Source of the DNA: Haliotis asinina
Taxonomy: Eukaryota > Mollusca > Gastropoda > Lepetellida > Haliotidae
Assembly (NCBI RefSeq): GCF_037392515.1
Contig: NC_090287.1
Span: 7,361,501-7,425,500 of the forward strand
Direction of reading: 5' to 3'
DNA length: 64,000 nt
A program made the position numbers and the translations under genes. Below the pieces are notes generated by a model. That model was given only the letters and a program-made list of their open reading frames with translations. It did no database searches and was not told where the DNA came from. Positions 27,236-40,369 of this stretch are shown piece by piece; positions within the stretch are counted from its first letter, which is position 1; each line of letters begins with the position of its first letter.

Positions 27236-29205
27236 GAGGGGCACTGATGCGGAGCGAATAATGTTTTTCGCCAACAGTCTAATTACGAAACTGCAAATTA
27301 GTCAGCGCCCGTTTCGTTGACCGTGACGGACAAAGGGACTGGGCTCCGGTCCATATTGGCAGAATTTCTTCACCTAAACAGTCAGGAGGCCGGATGCCCA
27401 TCATATGCCTTTACTTAAAAGTAAGAAAACAACAAAGTAACAAAATATCCAAGCAGTGTAGATGTTTTCGGATGCTTGGATGGTATAGTGACTAATCCAA
27501 TTTGATCCTATTTCTGTTTTTTTACCTCGATATTTAATCATGTTATGTGAAAATATGACGTCTACAGGCATGTAGCAAGCCATTTGTTTCAGTCTGAAAG
27601 ATTGCAAAGCTTTATTGTTAGACAATTTTGAGTGTTGGCCCAGCTGTCATAGCAAACATCATATGTAAATTTTGGTAGCTTCCCTGGTTTTTCATCTATG
27701 ATAATAAAAACACACAGTTGATTTATTTGATTTTCGTGAACTAAAAACAATGACTTTACCATTGGTAGAGAAATCTGAAAATTTCCTTTTGTAAAAAAAC
27801 TGATACACCTATTCACCCAAGAACACAGCAAATGCCTGTACGTATTTCTTATGTAACGAAGTTCCGTTGGTATCCTCAAAACAGTTTCGGCCCATAAGTG
27901 TTTTCAGCCTGCATGCAACACAGAGATTACATCTTCCTTGCTGTAACTCGCGTTTGATGGTGTAAACCTACACGTGTTATTTGTCATCATTCTCTTGATG
28001 GTCAGTTAATGAATTTATAACAGGTATAATTAGTAATAACAGCACTCAGGTTACTCAACAAAGGTTCCCATTTGGCATTTCTCCTGTCTGGAGTAAATGC
28101 TCATTATTTTAAATTAAGGTCTGTAGTGGCAAATGTATTGTACGTTATGTAATATATGCATGTAAGTGATGCAAGAGAGTTTATCACCTACGTTACAAAA
28201 ACAAGCATCGATCAAAGGATTAACCGATAACACACTGATTGATTAATTTCTTTTATCTTCTACAGCGGATTTGTCAAAAGGCAGTGTGTGTAGATGTACT
28301 AATCTATACTGACTGCACTCTGTCGTAAAGCGCAAGTGTGAAAACAACATCATCCCTTCAAAGAATTAACCAATAATGCGTTGATTGATTGATGGCTCAT
28401 TATTGGTTAACTAAATTACTTAGAATGGTGGACATCATACAATTAGTTGCCAGGTGTGCTATCTTCGGTGACCAATGAGAGGTTTCTCAGGTTTTCACAA
28501 ATGTGAAAGACGTGAAACGATGTGTTATTTTTTCGCAAATTAGACTGTTGTAAGAGACACGACACAGAGCAGGATTATTTACAAGCTTCAGGTGAATGGA
28601 ATATCATTCTTTCATGTGGATATTGATGGATACATTCCTGAACAAGGTAGTAGCCTGACATTGTTGCTATAAAATTAGTCTGTTTTACATTCATTATTTG
28701 CATTTTGTTTTAATTTATTTGTTGTAGTGTTCAGCAGAATCTATATGACAGAAAACACACACTAGATCGCATATGAGTGTGAAATAGGATCCATATTGGC
28801 AGTCTATACAATGTTTAAATGTTACAGTCATGTTAGAAATTTACTATAAGTATAAGCAGACCGTGTGATCTTAAATGAATTTTCAAAATGATACAAATAT
28901 GACAATAAACTAATTAGGGTTGTGAGACAAAATATAGTGACGTACATCAGCTTCGTTATTTTTCCATCCTAATAGGGTTTTACCATTTCTACCTCTGGCA
29001 GATGATTACCCTTCAAAGTGTTTCATTTGTTTTCATAATATATTTGTAATGAAGTAAAAATGTCTTCCTCTTAGTTGATCTGTCTATAATTAAACTCTCA
29101 ATTGCGCATACAGACTGCGCAGCAGAGGTCACGAACCAGGGAGAAAAACAATAACAAAAGTTTAAACCAGTCCATGGAAATTGCTCCTCATCAGTGCCCC
29201 TTGAA
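27236..29205. mobile_element. Second inverted-repeat element nested in the first
   Basis: About 18-bp inverted ends: GGGGCACTGATGCGGAGC (27237 on) against GGGGCACTGATGAGGAGC (complement of about 29186-29203). I see no convincing target duplication and no coding frame. A 13-bp perfect inverted repeat TTAACCAATAATG (28366-28378, 28398-28410) lies inside. It could be a non-autonomous element or part of the outer one. Confidence 0.45.
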
Positions 29206-29504
29206 GTTTAAATTGCATGCGGTCAATGATTGAAGCTGTGTATTACATATTGTCTTTAGCAGACAGGCAGGCAAACATATAAACCAGACATTCAGCATTC
29301 TCTGTGACAGAGGTTGCTTACCACAATCAACAAGTATTTTTTATGTAACAAGTAGATTATTTACTTGTTTGTGTACGCAACCAAGATTAGACTACTGCTC
29401 ACAACCTCATACTCAGGGCATGCATACTGTTTCAAGCTACCCGAACCTATTCACTGTGCATGCGTTATGGGCACAGCATAGCGCAGCTGTTGAAACCACT
29501 TTTA

Positions 29505-29520
29505 CCCCCAGCGCTGGGGG
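29505..29520. repeat. 16-bp perfect palindrome
   Basis: CCCCCAGCGCTGGGGG, GC-rich in AT-rich surroundings, near the right end of the outer element; may be part of its subterminal structure. Confidence 0.6.
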
Positions 29521-29684
29521 AATTTAGAGAATCAATTGAACTCTGATTTCACAGGGGTTTTTTCATCGCATTTTTTTAAACTTTATAGGCTGAATTGGCA
29601 TTTTTGATGATTTGTTTCGGTAAGTGCATACTGAAAGGTGTCAGAATGTACAAAGTTGTGTTTTACGTTGCATGTGTCCTTTAA

Positions 29685-31090
29685 GCAGTTTTAGAAAAGG
29701 CTCTTGAGGATTCTAAGCAAAATCAAAGAATAAGCACATATGCACAGTTACTTTGATCTGCCGTCTGCATGCGAATGATACTATATTTATTCACCAATTT
29801 TAAAGATTGCATGACCAAAAACGTTTAAGATCATACTGAATGTAGAGTGTAGTCATGTTTAGTTTTTCTCTGTATAGAAAAAAACATGTGGATGTTAGTG
29901 CTGAAACAATGAAGAAATTGGTACTGATTAGCAGATATTTGCAGGTTCTGTGACAAAATATACATGTTTTTCAGACATACAAACAAAAAAAAAAATATCT
30001 ATCTATCAATCTATTTAGCACAACCTTGTAATGTTTTAGTTAGTTCCTATCAGAGTGTGAGTGAAGGTGATCTTTTAGTGGAAAATGTTATTTATTATAC
30101 AATGGTTGTGATATGCTTTATATTCTATAATATTCTTTTTGGCTCATATTTAGTTTGTTACTTGAGAACAAGACAATCCACCTAAGGTTCTCTATGAAGG
30201 TTGTACATGTTGCTATTACACACTTGCTGTGACACTGAGGTTACAAAAAGAACATGGTGTGTATGTTAGAAGATGAGGAAAAAATACAATGAATAAGGCA
30301 TATTTATTCTTCCGGTTTAGGCTGAGTGTTCATGGGTACTAGTATTTCATTGCAGAAACATTTTTCATGTTTTTTTAAGTCACAAGACCAAGCTAAGCTG
30401 TGATATTGTTAGTACAGCAAATGGCATCGTGAGTTCTCACTTTCCTAAATCTGAGGATAGTTTGATGACATTTAGAGCGTTGCAATGCTTGTATTCCAAG
30501 GTACTAAAGTAACATGTAGATCAAAACTGAAGTACTTGTCAGTCACACCTGTCCTTTTATAAAAAGAGATTCCGATTTAGTGTCCTTGTTTGTCCTAACA
30601 CTAATGATTCATGATATTTGTTTGGTTACTGCAATAGTTTTACTACCCAGAGTTGGCTCCACTCTCTTATGTTCTGAAATTACAGGTTTTGCAATGGGGA
30701 GCTGTTATGCGTTTTTATTCATGAGAAAAAAAGGGCAGTGTTTATAAATTAAATATTTAGTCATAAACAGTGAGTCATTTGTCTCATTCTGCCATTAGCA
30801 AGTACAAAACTTGTTATGGATTCATATTGTTTTTTGTACTGTTATCAGGTCAAAATTACAGTGCTGAAGTTAAAATTAATGTGTTTCAAATTACATGTTA
30901 GAAATTAGTTTGAATTCTCTCCTGTTCTGAGAATGTTTGTATGTTTTTCCACCCTGTACCCATAAGAGTGCATCAGTTTAGGCATTTTTCCTAGATTGAA
31001 AAGACATGCTGTGATATAACAGAATCAAACTGCCCAGAGTTAAACTCAACTCAGTCTTGTTAGTGAAATTCATGTGTGCATTCTCGATGG
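29685..31090. other. No gene seen
   Basis: AT-rich sequence without exon, RNA or mobile-element signature. Confidence 0.4.
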
Positions 31091-31320
31091 AACAGTTTTA
31101 ACCCCACCGCAGATTTCTATGCCTTGTATTGATTGTCTTACACACATTCCTGTTGTGAGATCTGCATTGAGTATCGAGATTCTTCACTGTATTTATATTA
31201 ACAGTTTTAACCCCACCGCAGATTTCTATGCCTTGTATTGATTGTCTTGCACACATTCCTGTTGTCGGAGATCTGCATTGAGTATTGACATTCTTCACTA
31301 TATTTATATTAACAGTTTTT
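31091..31320. repeat. Tandem duplication, about 110 bp x 2
   Basis: Two near-identical copies beginning AACAGTTTTAACCCCACCGC at 31091 and 31200, plus the first 10 bases of a third at 31311. The copies differ at a handful of positions. Confidence 0.88.
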
Positions 31321-31654
31321 GAAGACATTTTATATGTTGTTTGCACAATGTGTTCAAATTTCTCAAACTATGCAAATCTGAGACAATGTTCTTTCTTTTA
31401 AGAGCATACAGCGTTTGAACAAGTGTTTTCTGAGAACTTGTATACTGGAGGTTTGTAATAACTTGTTTTTGTTTTTGAGTATTCTTGATTTATTTCCCCA
31501 ATAAACCGATCTGATATATACTCACATTTACTTTGTCATGATATGAGACACTGCCCCCATATGGCTGGAATATTGCTGGGTGCCTCATGAAACTAAACTC
31601 ACAGTGATATAAACAGACTGGCCAAAGGAACTTTTCAACAGTTGGTGGGGAGTT

Positions 31655-31790
31655 GGACACAACACTAAGCAACATTCCAGCTTCATGGCAACAGTCTGTA
31701 AAGTATCTAGTTGGGATCAGACTATCAACCAAGTCAGCAAGCCTAATCACCAGTCTGATTAGTCCCTCTCATGACAAGCATAGGATTGAG
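31655..31790 (-). mobile_element. Partial, diverged family B SINE
   Basis: AAGCAACATTCCAGCTTCAT, CAGTCTGTAAAG, TCAACCAAGTCAGCAAGCCT and TCATGACAAGCATAGG blocks in family order. A further tail scrap is at about 31550-31600. Confidence 0.6.
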
Positions 31791-32056
31791 AAGACAAGTT
31801 CTAATCTAGCTTGTCACTTTGAGTGAAACCAGCAGACATGTAGTATGGGACATGGCACTGTACACTAAAGATTTTGTGTGAGCACAGTCTATTTTTTCCC
31901 CCGCTCTCTTCATCAAATTTGTCATCTTCTGAACACCATCAAACAATCCATTCATTTTTACTGTAAACACAACTCTTTTGACATTTGGTTATGATCTCCA
32001 GAGTACACATGTCAATAAACAAAATGAAAATAGTTATTTCTACATGATGGATGGAC

Positions 32057-32285
32057 AATGAGTGTGAGTGAGGTTAGTTTTATACTGCACTCCGCAATAT
32101 TCAGCTTTATGGTCATTGTTTGAAAGTAATCAAGCCTGGACAAGACAATCAGGTGGTAAAAGGCATGAGCATGGTCTATACATGGGCAATTGGGGTAGGA
32201 TGATGTGTCAACCAACCACCTGATCCCATTCCATCAGGAGGAGCATCAGTTGCTGTAGACAATTCTAACCAGGGACTTCAGGGGT
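32057..32285 (-). mobile_element. Diverged family B SINE
   Basis: GTGAGTGAGGTTAGTTTTAT through GCCTGGACAAGACAATCAGG and TGTCAACCAACCACCTGATC to AACCAGGGACTTCAGGGGT, with missing segments. Confidence 0.7.
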
Positions 32286-33130
32286 AATGAAAAAAGGAAC
32301 AGGAGTGCCATATTTGAAATGTTCTCGTTTGCACATAGAGGCAACCACTTAAATTCTCCCAAAATATTCTCCTTGTGCATCTCCAGTCAGTCATAATGCT
32401 GAAAGGTTTCATGACTGTAACCTTCAATGATGTCTTCATGTGTTCAAGAGGTTAAATTTAGTAATGCTTGTTGTGGTCACTGTTTGGTAATTTAGTCTCA
32501 AGATTTTATACGCTCAAGCCCTGTCAAAATTCTTCTCAAAGCTGAACATTTTGAAAACATAATTTTATTGAGTTTTATCATTTTTACACAGCGGGAAAAT
32601 CTGAATGACATAGAAAAATAATAACACTGACACAATGAAGTGGCCCAGCAGAGCAAATAAGTTTAGTTCCTTACTGTGAAAAAGTTCTTAGAAAGGATGA
32701 ATACATACAGAGCCACGGCTGCCCACCTGGAGTTTAAAATGTCAATAGACAGCCACTTAACGAAAGGTGAGGCAGCTTTAGTATTAAAATATGTTTATTA
32801 GAACAAAGGTGTCTGCAAATATGAGACCACTGAATTTCCATTGTTTCATGACAGGGAAAGAACGTACTATTGATCATTGTTGCAATATAATGTTACATGT
32901 GCTTTTTATGAAAATTGTCAAATATTCTGAAACTTAATTACCTTCTGAAAGGATATGTATACTTACAATCTTGCTTAACGTGAATCATAGATATTTAATT
33001 ATAGTCACAGGCATATACTAAGGATCTGTCTCTTTCTGGTTTGTTTTTGTTCAATATAGTGGGTCTGTTTAATTTGACAAAAAAGCACACATTCTATCAC
33101 AAACAAAACGTATGTACTACAGTGATCAAG
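32286..33130. other. No gene seen
   Basis: AT-rich sequence; nothing recognised. Confidence 0.4.
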
Positions 33131-33206
33131 AATATACGACAAAATGTTATGGATGTCAACTTCTTATTTATCAGAAGTTGGCATCCATAACATTTCGTCG
33201 TATATT
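33131..33206. repeat. 34-bp inverted repeat with 8-base loop
   Basis: Arms 33131-33164 and 33173-33206 pair over 34 bp with two mismatches around the loop TATTTATC. The inner arm TTATGGATGTCAACTTCTT is the same as the terminal sequence of the Penelope-like element at 43.6-44.7 kb, so this is probably two inverted element ends meeting, rather than a microRNA precursor. Confidence 0.75.
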
Positions 33207-34759
33207 AGAATACCGACTTCTAAAAGCCCCTCAAGAACCTCAGTGATGAAGAAGTCAAGAGGCCAGAATGATCTTTTACTGGATTTTGTCGATGGATGGT
33301 ATATTTAACACTAAAAAATAATGAAGGACTTAACGGTTTGGCAGGAGCAAAGGAGGACAATAATGTCATGTCTGTCATTCACGTTGTTTCCTTTGCGTGA
33401 AATTCGAATGAATAGAAGCGGTGGTAAAATATACACCGCGTGCCTCCGTTTACGACGCCATGAGTTTTCGGGCAGGTTCGTTGTTTAACACCAAACTCTG
33501 CTTCAGGACTATTGGGTATTTCAAGTAAACCATAAACAGGTCAAAACGTGTGCATCTCCAATAATGTGTGACTGGACAGCTGGGAAGTATGTTGTATCGT
33601 ATGGCCGATTATGCGAGTACACACCAATCCGACTCGAAACATGTTTGCACAACCTTTGGATAATCGTTGTAGATCGCTTAAAGCAACAATCACATCAACA
33701 TCACGCCGTACTAAGCCTCGAAATGGCCTTCACTCTGTACTCAGTGAGGAGAATCGAATCCGGTCTTAGGTGCGAAAAGCGAACGATTGAATCACTTGGC
33801 TACCCCACCACTCCTTTTCATAATCATTCGTGCTTGGTTAGTGAATTTCGACGAAACTGACATTCGTTCGTTCTATCACATGGTGTAATGATATGACATT
33901 GTTCCAGAGGGTATGCTCCTGGCTTTTCATCACATGCAGCGAATATTGTAAGTGCAACCCGAATGTTAAGTTTAAGCCTATTTTCACATATCTGAAGCGC
34001 AGACAAATCGTGCTCACGATAAGCTTACCGAGATGTGAGTCGATAGAACTGTCTGTTGCTTGTGCTGTCACCCCCACTCCCATCCCTACGGTCGGAAATT
34101 ACCATCGTGATTATATTTTAGTTTACTAATGACCAAGGTCATTACAGCTCCGATGGAAACAATTTTGATTTCCTTTCTGCTTCATAAGGGGTAATGTGTG
34201 GGCCTCAAGTTTTGCATTTCACAACCCGAAACCAGACAGTTTATTCAGTAGAAGGCCACAGACCCGTCATACAGTCACTTGCATACATGTTTTACATTTT
34301 TCTAATGCATAATTGCGTCCCTCTGGTATGTCCGTATCTATTATCCTTGGTTCTAATACCTGTTGTTTGTGGATATATATCTAGGTTTGTTAAAGTCATG
34401 CTTGTGCTCATTACTTTGACTGTCTGTGAGGTCTTCCAACATTAGGCTGGCGCGACGAGATGAAACTTATACACTGCACGGTCAAAGCGCCGAAAACCCA
34501 CCTCACTCACTCACATAAGACTATCACAGTATTCAGTACGAACGAGATTTAAGCTATCGTTCGTGTTTTAAGCTCCCCAAACAGACAACTCGCTGATTTG
34601 TTTAACCACGTGTCATTGTATGCAGACTGCGTGGAAAGGTGGTCAGAAATAAATTTAATCACCAGATTGTCTGACCCAATCTCGGTATCTACATGCCACT
34701 GTCATTATTCTGAGCATGTCCTTATGCAACGAACACACCTGGCGGAAATCGGGGAGGCT
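33207..34759. other. No gene seen; one decayed SINE-like patch
   Basis: Around 33680-33815 a patch (GAGAATCGAATCCGGTCTTA and TTGGCTACCCCACCACTCC) looks like a decayed minus-strand family A SINE head. The rest is unrecognised. Confidence 0.4.
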
Positions 34760-34771
34760 GAATGTTTTAAG

Positions 34772-35039
34772 TGAGTGAGTGAGTTTAGTTTTACGCCGCA
34801 CTCAGCAATATTACAGCTATATGGCGGCGGTCTGTAAATAATCGAGTCTGGACCAGACAATCCAGTGATCAAGAACATGAGAATCGATCTGCACAATTGG
34901 GAACCGATGACATGTGTCAACCAAGTCAGCGAACCTGACCACCCGATCCCGTTAGTCGCCTCTTACGACAAGCTGAGTCGCCTTTTATGGCAAGCATGGG
35001 TTGCTGAAGGCCTATTCTGCCCCGGGACCTTCACGGGTC
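34772..35039 (-). mobile_element. Family B SINE, whole, with target duplication
   Basis: 268 bp, very close to the copy at 18783. Flanked by GAATGTTTTAAG at 34760-34771 and 35040-35051. Confidence 0.93.
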
Positions 35040-35149
35040 GAATGTTTTAAGAGACTCGCTGTTACCATAATGCATTTGTATAGACTGTCTACAATGATAA
35101 GAATCTGTGTCTTGATCTTCAGTCTTCGTGATGATACTGGTTAGAATGT

Positions 35150-35370
35150 CAGAAACCCTCGCTTGTCGTTCGAGGCGACAAACGGGATCTTGTGGTTACG
35201 CTTGTTGAATGTTGATCCGTGTCTTCCAAGTTGCGTAGCTCGATCGTCATGATCCAGTCTAATGACCTTGAACAGCTAAGTCAGTGAACGTAATCTCCCA
35301 ATCCCAACAGTCGCCTTCTTATGGAAGCTTGGGTTTCTGAAGAACTACACTTACCCCGGTCTTCACGCGT
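35150..35370 (-). mobile_element. Decayed family B SINE
   Basis: Blocks TCCAAGTTGCGTAGCTCGAT, AGCTAAGTCAGTGAACGTAA, AACAGTCGCC and TTACCCCGGTCTTCACG follow the family order with heavy change. Confidence 0.5.
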
Positions 35371-35401
35371 TTATACAAGTCATTCAAATGTCCTACATCT
35401 T

Positions 35402-35555
35402 TATTGAGAGAAACAAAGGATCACAGGAAAATCCTAGCGTTCCTTAAATATTTTCCAGTTTTCATCAGCAGTTTTGTATATTGGTGTGGTGATGAAAAAT
35501 ATAAACAGAACCGGAACGCTTGGATTTTCCATCGATCCTTTCTTTGTTTCTCTCA
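35402..35555. mobile_element. Small foldback (hairpin MITE-like) element
   Basis: Imperfect inverted arms: 35403-35440 starts TGAGAGAAACAAAGGATC and reads on to AAAATCCTAGCGTTCC; 35512-35554 is its complement (GGAACGCTTGGATTTTCC to GTTTCTCTCA). About 150 bp overall, no coding content. Family unknown. Confidence 0.55.
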
Positions 35556-35595
35556 GTATCATCTTTGTTATACATGGCCACAATCTCTGCTGGTG

Positions 35596-35835
35596 AGTTA
35601 GTTAAGTCTTACGCCGCACTCAGCAATATTACGGCGGTCTGTAAATAATCGAGTCTGGGCCAGGCAATCCAGTGATCAACAACATGAGAATCGATCTGCA
35701 CAATTGGGAAGCGATGATATATGTCAACCAAGTCAGCGAGCCTGACCGCCTGATGCCGTTAGTCGCCTCTTACGACAACCATAGTCGCCTTTTATGGCAA
35801 ACATGGGTTGTTGAAGGCCTATTCTTCCCGGGTCT
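35596..35835 (-). mobile_element. Family B SINE with target duplication
   Basis: 240 bp, lacking part of the AATATTCCAGCTATATGG segment. Flanked by TCTGCTGGTG at 35586-35595 and 35836-35845. Confidence 0.9.
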
Positions 35836-35845
35836 TCTGCTGGTG

Positions 35846-38800
35846 CTGAACACATGAATTATTTAATCCGAAACACATGCACTTTATATGGCAACAATAT
35901 ATACATGAACAGTAATTAGGCACCACCCGAATTCAGTCTCACTGTTTTAAAATTTGGTTCAAACAGTCGATTATACCCAATCACGTACATCACACGATAT
36001 CAAAAAACACTATGGGTTGCACGTTCACGCGCTGCAAAGCCCCAAAATATACTGGAGTATAATGTTTTTAAGAAAAGGTGCACTACAATTCTCCAAACTA
36101 TCTTAAAAGATGCCATTGCTACTTTCCTTACCATGGAAAGACGTACACTTTCAGAATATGACACAAAGACAAGTCACTGGCATGCATGGCCCCGGGATGT
36201 CCTGGCGCAACCAGGATCGTTATTATATAAGAAATGGCTGGGCTTACACATGAATGTTGTTTTAAAAAACGTTGGTCAAGCCCTAAATACTATCTGAATA
36301 GAAAGGTTAACAACCCATCGGGCTAGTAAACACGAAACAATCTGGCTTGCCACGCGTTTGGCAACATCGGCACTAACCACTAGGTCATGTCACTAGTGCA
36401 ATAAAGGATTGTCCCGGACCTGCCCAGAACATCAAGGAAGACCATAGTCCATGATGGCTGAGTCCTGGTTCGTCTGGTAAGACGCCATTAAGAAGCTGAT
36501 GCTAAACATCACCGTCCTCGACTAGTCATCCCTCATTTGCAGAATAACGCCACTAAACATAACCATGTACCGCAGAAGCCAGGGTCTGAACACCATTAAA
36601 CATGTTGAGACGATCTTGGACGCCAAACTAGAGATTCTTGTTCAAAACTAGCCGCCACACCCCTATCCCTTCATTTGTATCCGTCCCCCGAAAAATTGTT
36701 ACGGTTGACATTTTTACGAAGAATTCGATTCCAAAGTATGTATAACAACTAGTAATATTTTCATACTTATCATATACAACAAGGGGTGGTGCTTGATTAC
36801 TGATCATGTTTGTTACTACATTATATTTGTCAATAAATGGTACAGGTGGGATCAATAGGTGTATTTGTCATAAAATGTTGTGGCGTTTAGAATAATTTCG
36901 AATGTTTCGACACAACACACATTGTACCCACGGGGGTTCCAATGGTCTTCACTATACAGCTGTAGAGGCCTCCATCGCCCTAGGTTTCTAGCAGGGCGCT
37001 ATGTCGCAGGCTGGATCCCAGGTGTCATATAACTAGGTTGAGAGCATTGTGTGGAACGCTTTTGCACTATACACAAAGTATTCCCGGAAAACGAAACAAA
37101 CAGATGCTTAAGTTTATCTTCACTTGACCCGATCCAGTAATGGAGGGCAAGAGCGAAAGCTCAGCCACTTCTCTTCCCGTTTCCACGACCACACATCACT
37201 CCACCGGACATAAGCTGGATTGTCTCCCCCTGATTAGGACTGCCGAGGAAAGACGGATCCTTTTACAATCGGCTTTGTGCTACTTGAGGATCCGACCATT
37301 GAAGCACGTACACGCCTTGCCTCAGTAAGACGATTTCACCTTGACGTCAGGTTTTAGATGTGCATTCCCCGGTGAAGAGTGACATTCTGAGACGATGTTG
37401 ATAAACAGTTTTAGAGTGGACAGGGGTCATTAAGGCCAAAGATATAGAGTGGGTGAGTGAGTGAGGTTCCACGTCCCACTGCTTCTGAAATGAAACGGCA
37501 TGCACGATGGATGTGGGTGGTATGTTTACAACTCACTAAATTGTTAGACACCGAAGTCGGGTAAAACAACGTATACTGTTGTGACCAGTACATAACAAAG
37601 TTTGGGCCAGACAAATCAGTGATTGAGAACATGTGCAACAATCCCGCCATTGGGGAATGTTGACAAGCAGTTAACCAGAAACCAGTCTGAACTACCTATT
37701 AATATAAGTCCAGAAGTTAAGGGACTGGGATTTATTCCAACTCAGAATTCGTACAAGGATGAAATCTGACTGCATTGGCAATAGTCTTTGACATACTAAT
37801 GAAACTGAGTTTTTACACACAGACATACCAGTCACACCACCGTAGTGTATCCACAGGGGACGAAGTTTGGGATGGAGAACGATGGCCGGCAAGGCCCGAT
37901 GATGTAGCGTTATAAATCTGAGCAGCACAGCTACATTCGCAGCCATAGCTTCGTTTCAGAAGTGGCGCCAGCATATAGCGTTACAGTGCACGTTGCAGTT
38001 CGGACTCAAGGGGTATCTCTGGCAGCGGATGGTCCAGGATATTTACCACAACATTCTGCACTGCTGCTGGTGCAAGTTAACATTCGTGATAAAGCAAAAC
38101 CATAGTGGCGTTAAACACAACCCTGATGCTATCTAAATCGTAATATTTTACACAAATTCCCTTTTGCCGAAGGGTCCTGAAATGTTGATACATGCATACT
38201 AAGGTCTTATGAAAACATATCGTCAGGTGTGGGCTTTCAGCGGCGTTGCCTGGAACCATCCCAACAGGTAGAGCCATGTTTAATCAGGGGAGGCGTCTTC
38301 CTTGTTCACACATACTCTGACCCCTGTCTCCTCTCATCAGTCCGGGGTCACGGTAGCGAATGACCCGCAAAAGAAGACCACGTGCATACTGTTCTCGCAT
38401 AGCCTCCCTCAGGTACTACTGTTAAGCTACTGTCGGTCTGGCACCCCTAACATACTCTGTGGATTTACAGGTGAATACTTAAGGCGTATAGGTGACGGAC
38501 GATTTTACCAAATGAAACAACGTACAATTTGTAGTGTGCATTTGTGGATGTGAAGTATGTTGAAAACGGGTCATAGTAGGTAAAACTGGAGCTGAGAGGT
38601 GTGTGTGCTGTTGGCGAATTATGAACTATAGAATTCTTCTGTAAAGGGAAAACAGTGGAGAGTTATAACATGGCTGGTCTGACTACCTGACATTCCTGGT
38701 GAGAAATGGGTAGCAGCTGGGGGTGGGGATTGGGGGCCGGAGTATATATGAAATTTATTTATTTATTATTTTTCGATTGTTCAAGATTCGATTTTATTAG

Positions 38801-39593
38801 ATACTATTAAACTAAAGATGTTTGCATATAACCATGTCAGAAGAATGCATGGCATGTGTGGCACAGTCCCCATTATCAGGGTTCTGGTGGATGCATGTTA
38901 TTTGTTGTAACATTTTCTATTAAATCCCGGTCCCAGCCCCAGCCCCATGGGTAAAACATGAGCTGCAATACAACATAACAATTATGTGTACAACATAATG
39001 ACACCATGGTGATACTATAGGTAAATCACGATTTACAGGTACAGGTAAAAACATGCATGCAGCATGGAGCTGATATTGATAGGAAAAACTAGATCTGCTT
39101 TTCTTCTAACATTCGCGTCATGTCCGTGTCGGTGACTCTGAACGTCGTCCCCGTCCCCCCATGTCCCCTCAAAAACAAACATTCCACCCTCGTGTAGGGG
39201 ATTAGCAGCTACGCTCTAATACCCTTGAGCGAGAAATGCCCCCTGTCTGACGTCGTCCAACCGATGACGCACGATGCATTGTCTGAAGGTCTGTGACCTT
39301 GTTCCCAGAGTGAGTTCAGTGGCATGGAACAAGCCCTTCCTGAACACAAGAAGAAACGTCCCCTAAAACCATGCTTAAAAGCAGAGAGCAAATATAATAG
39401 ACCATCTGACAAAACACCAGTTAGCATAACAAAGCATAACAAGAGGACGAAGATTAAATTCGAAAGCATGTGAAATAGTGTCACTGTCAGCTTACATCAC
39501 AAATGAAATGACTGGATTATATATTTTGGGGTATTACGTATGTATTTGTCCGAATACTCTGGACATTACCGTCAAATGAAAAATAGAAAATAA
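35846..39593. other. No gene seen; one decayed SINE
   Basis: A decayed minus-strand family B SINE lies at about 37450-37700 (GGGTGAGTGAGTGAGG and GGGCCAGACAAATCAGTGAT). Open frames of 60-90 codons have no recognisable domains. Confidence 0.45.

Positions 39594-40369
<776 letters not shown>

Larger units (their letters stand above)
26478..29680. mobile_element. TTAA-flanked terminal-inverted-repeat transposon, non-coding
   Basis: The ends are inverted repeats: AGGTCACATGCAAC on the left against AGGACACATGCAAC on the right, one mismatch, each next to TTAA (26474-26477 and 29681-29684). TTAA duplication is typical of piggyBac-type elements, but no transposase frame is visible in its 3.2 kb, so the assignment rests on the target site alone. 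It contains another inverted-repeat element at 27236-29205. Confidence 0.55.

Noticed and set aside
31098-31346. 82-codon repeat protein on the minus strand
   Set aside because: Arises from a 110-bp tandem duplication with no other coding support.
33131-33206. microRNA precursor
   Set aside because: Arms share sequence with a retroelement end and pair almost perfectly over 34 bp, unlike animal microRNA hairpins; kept as a repeat.
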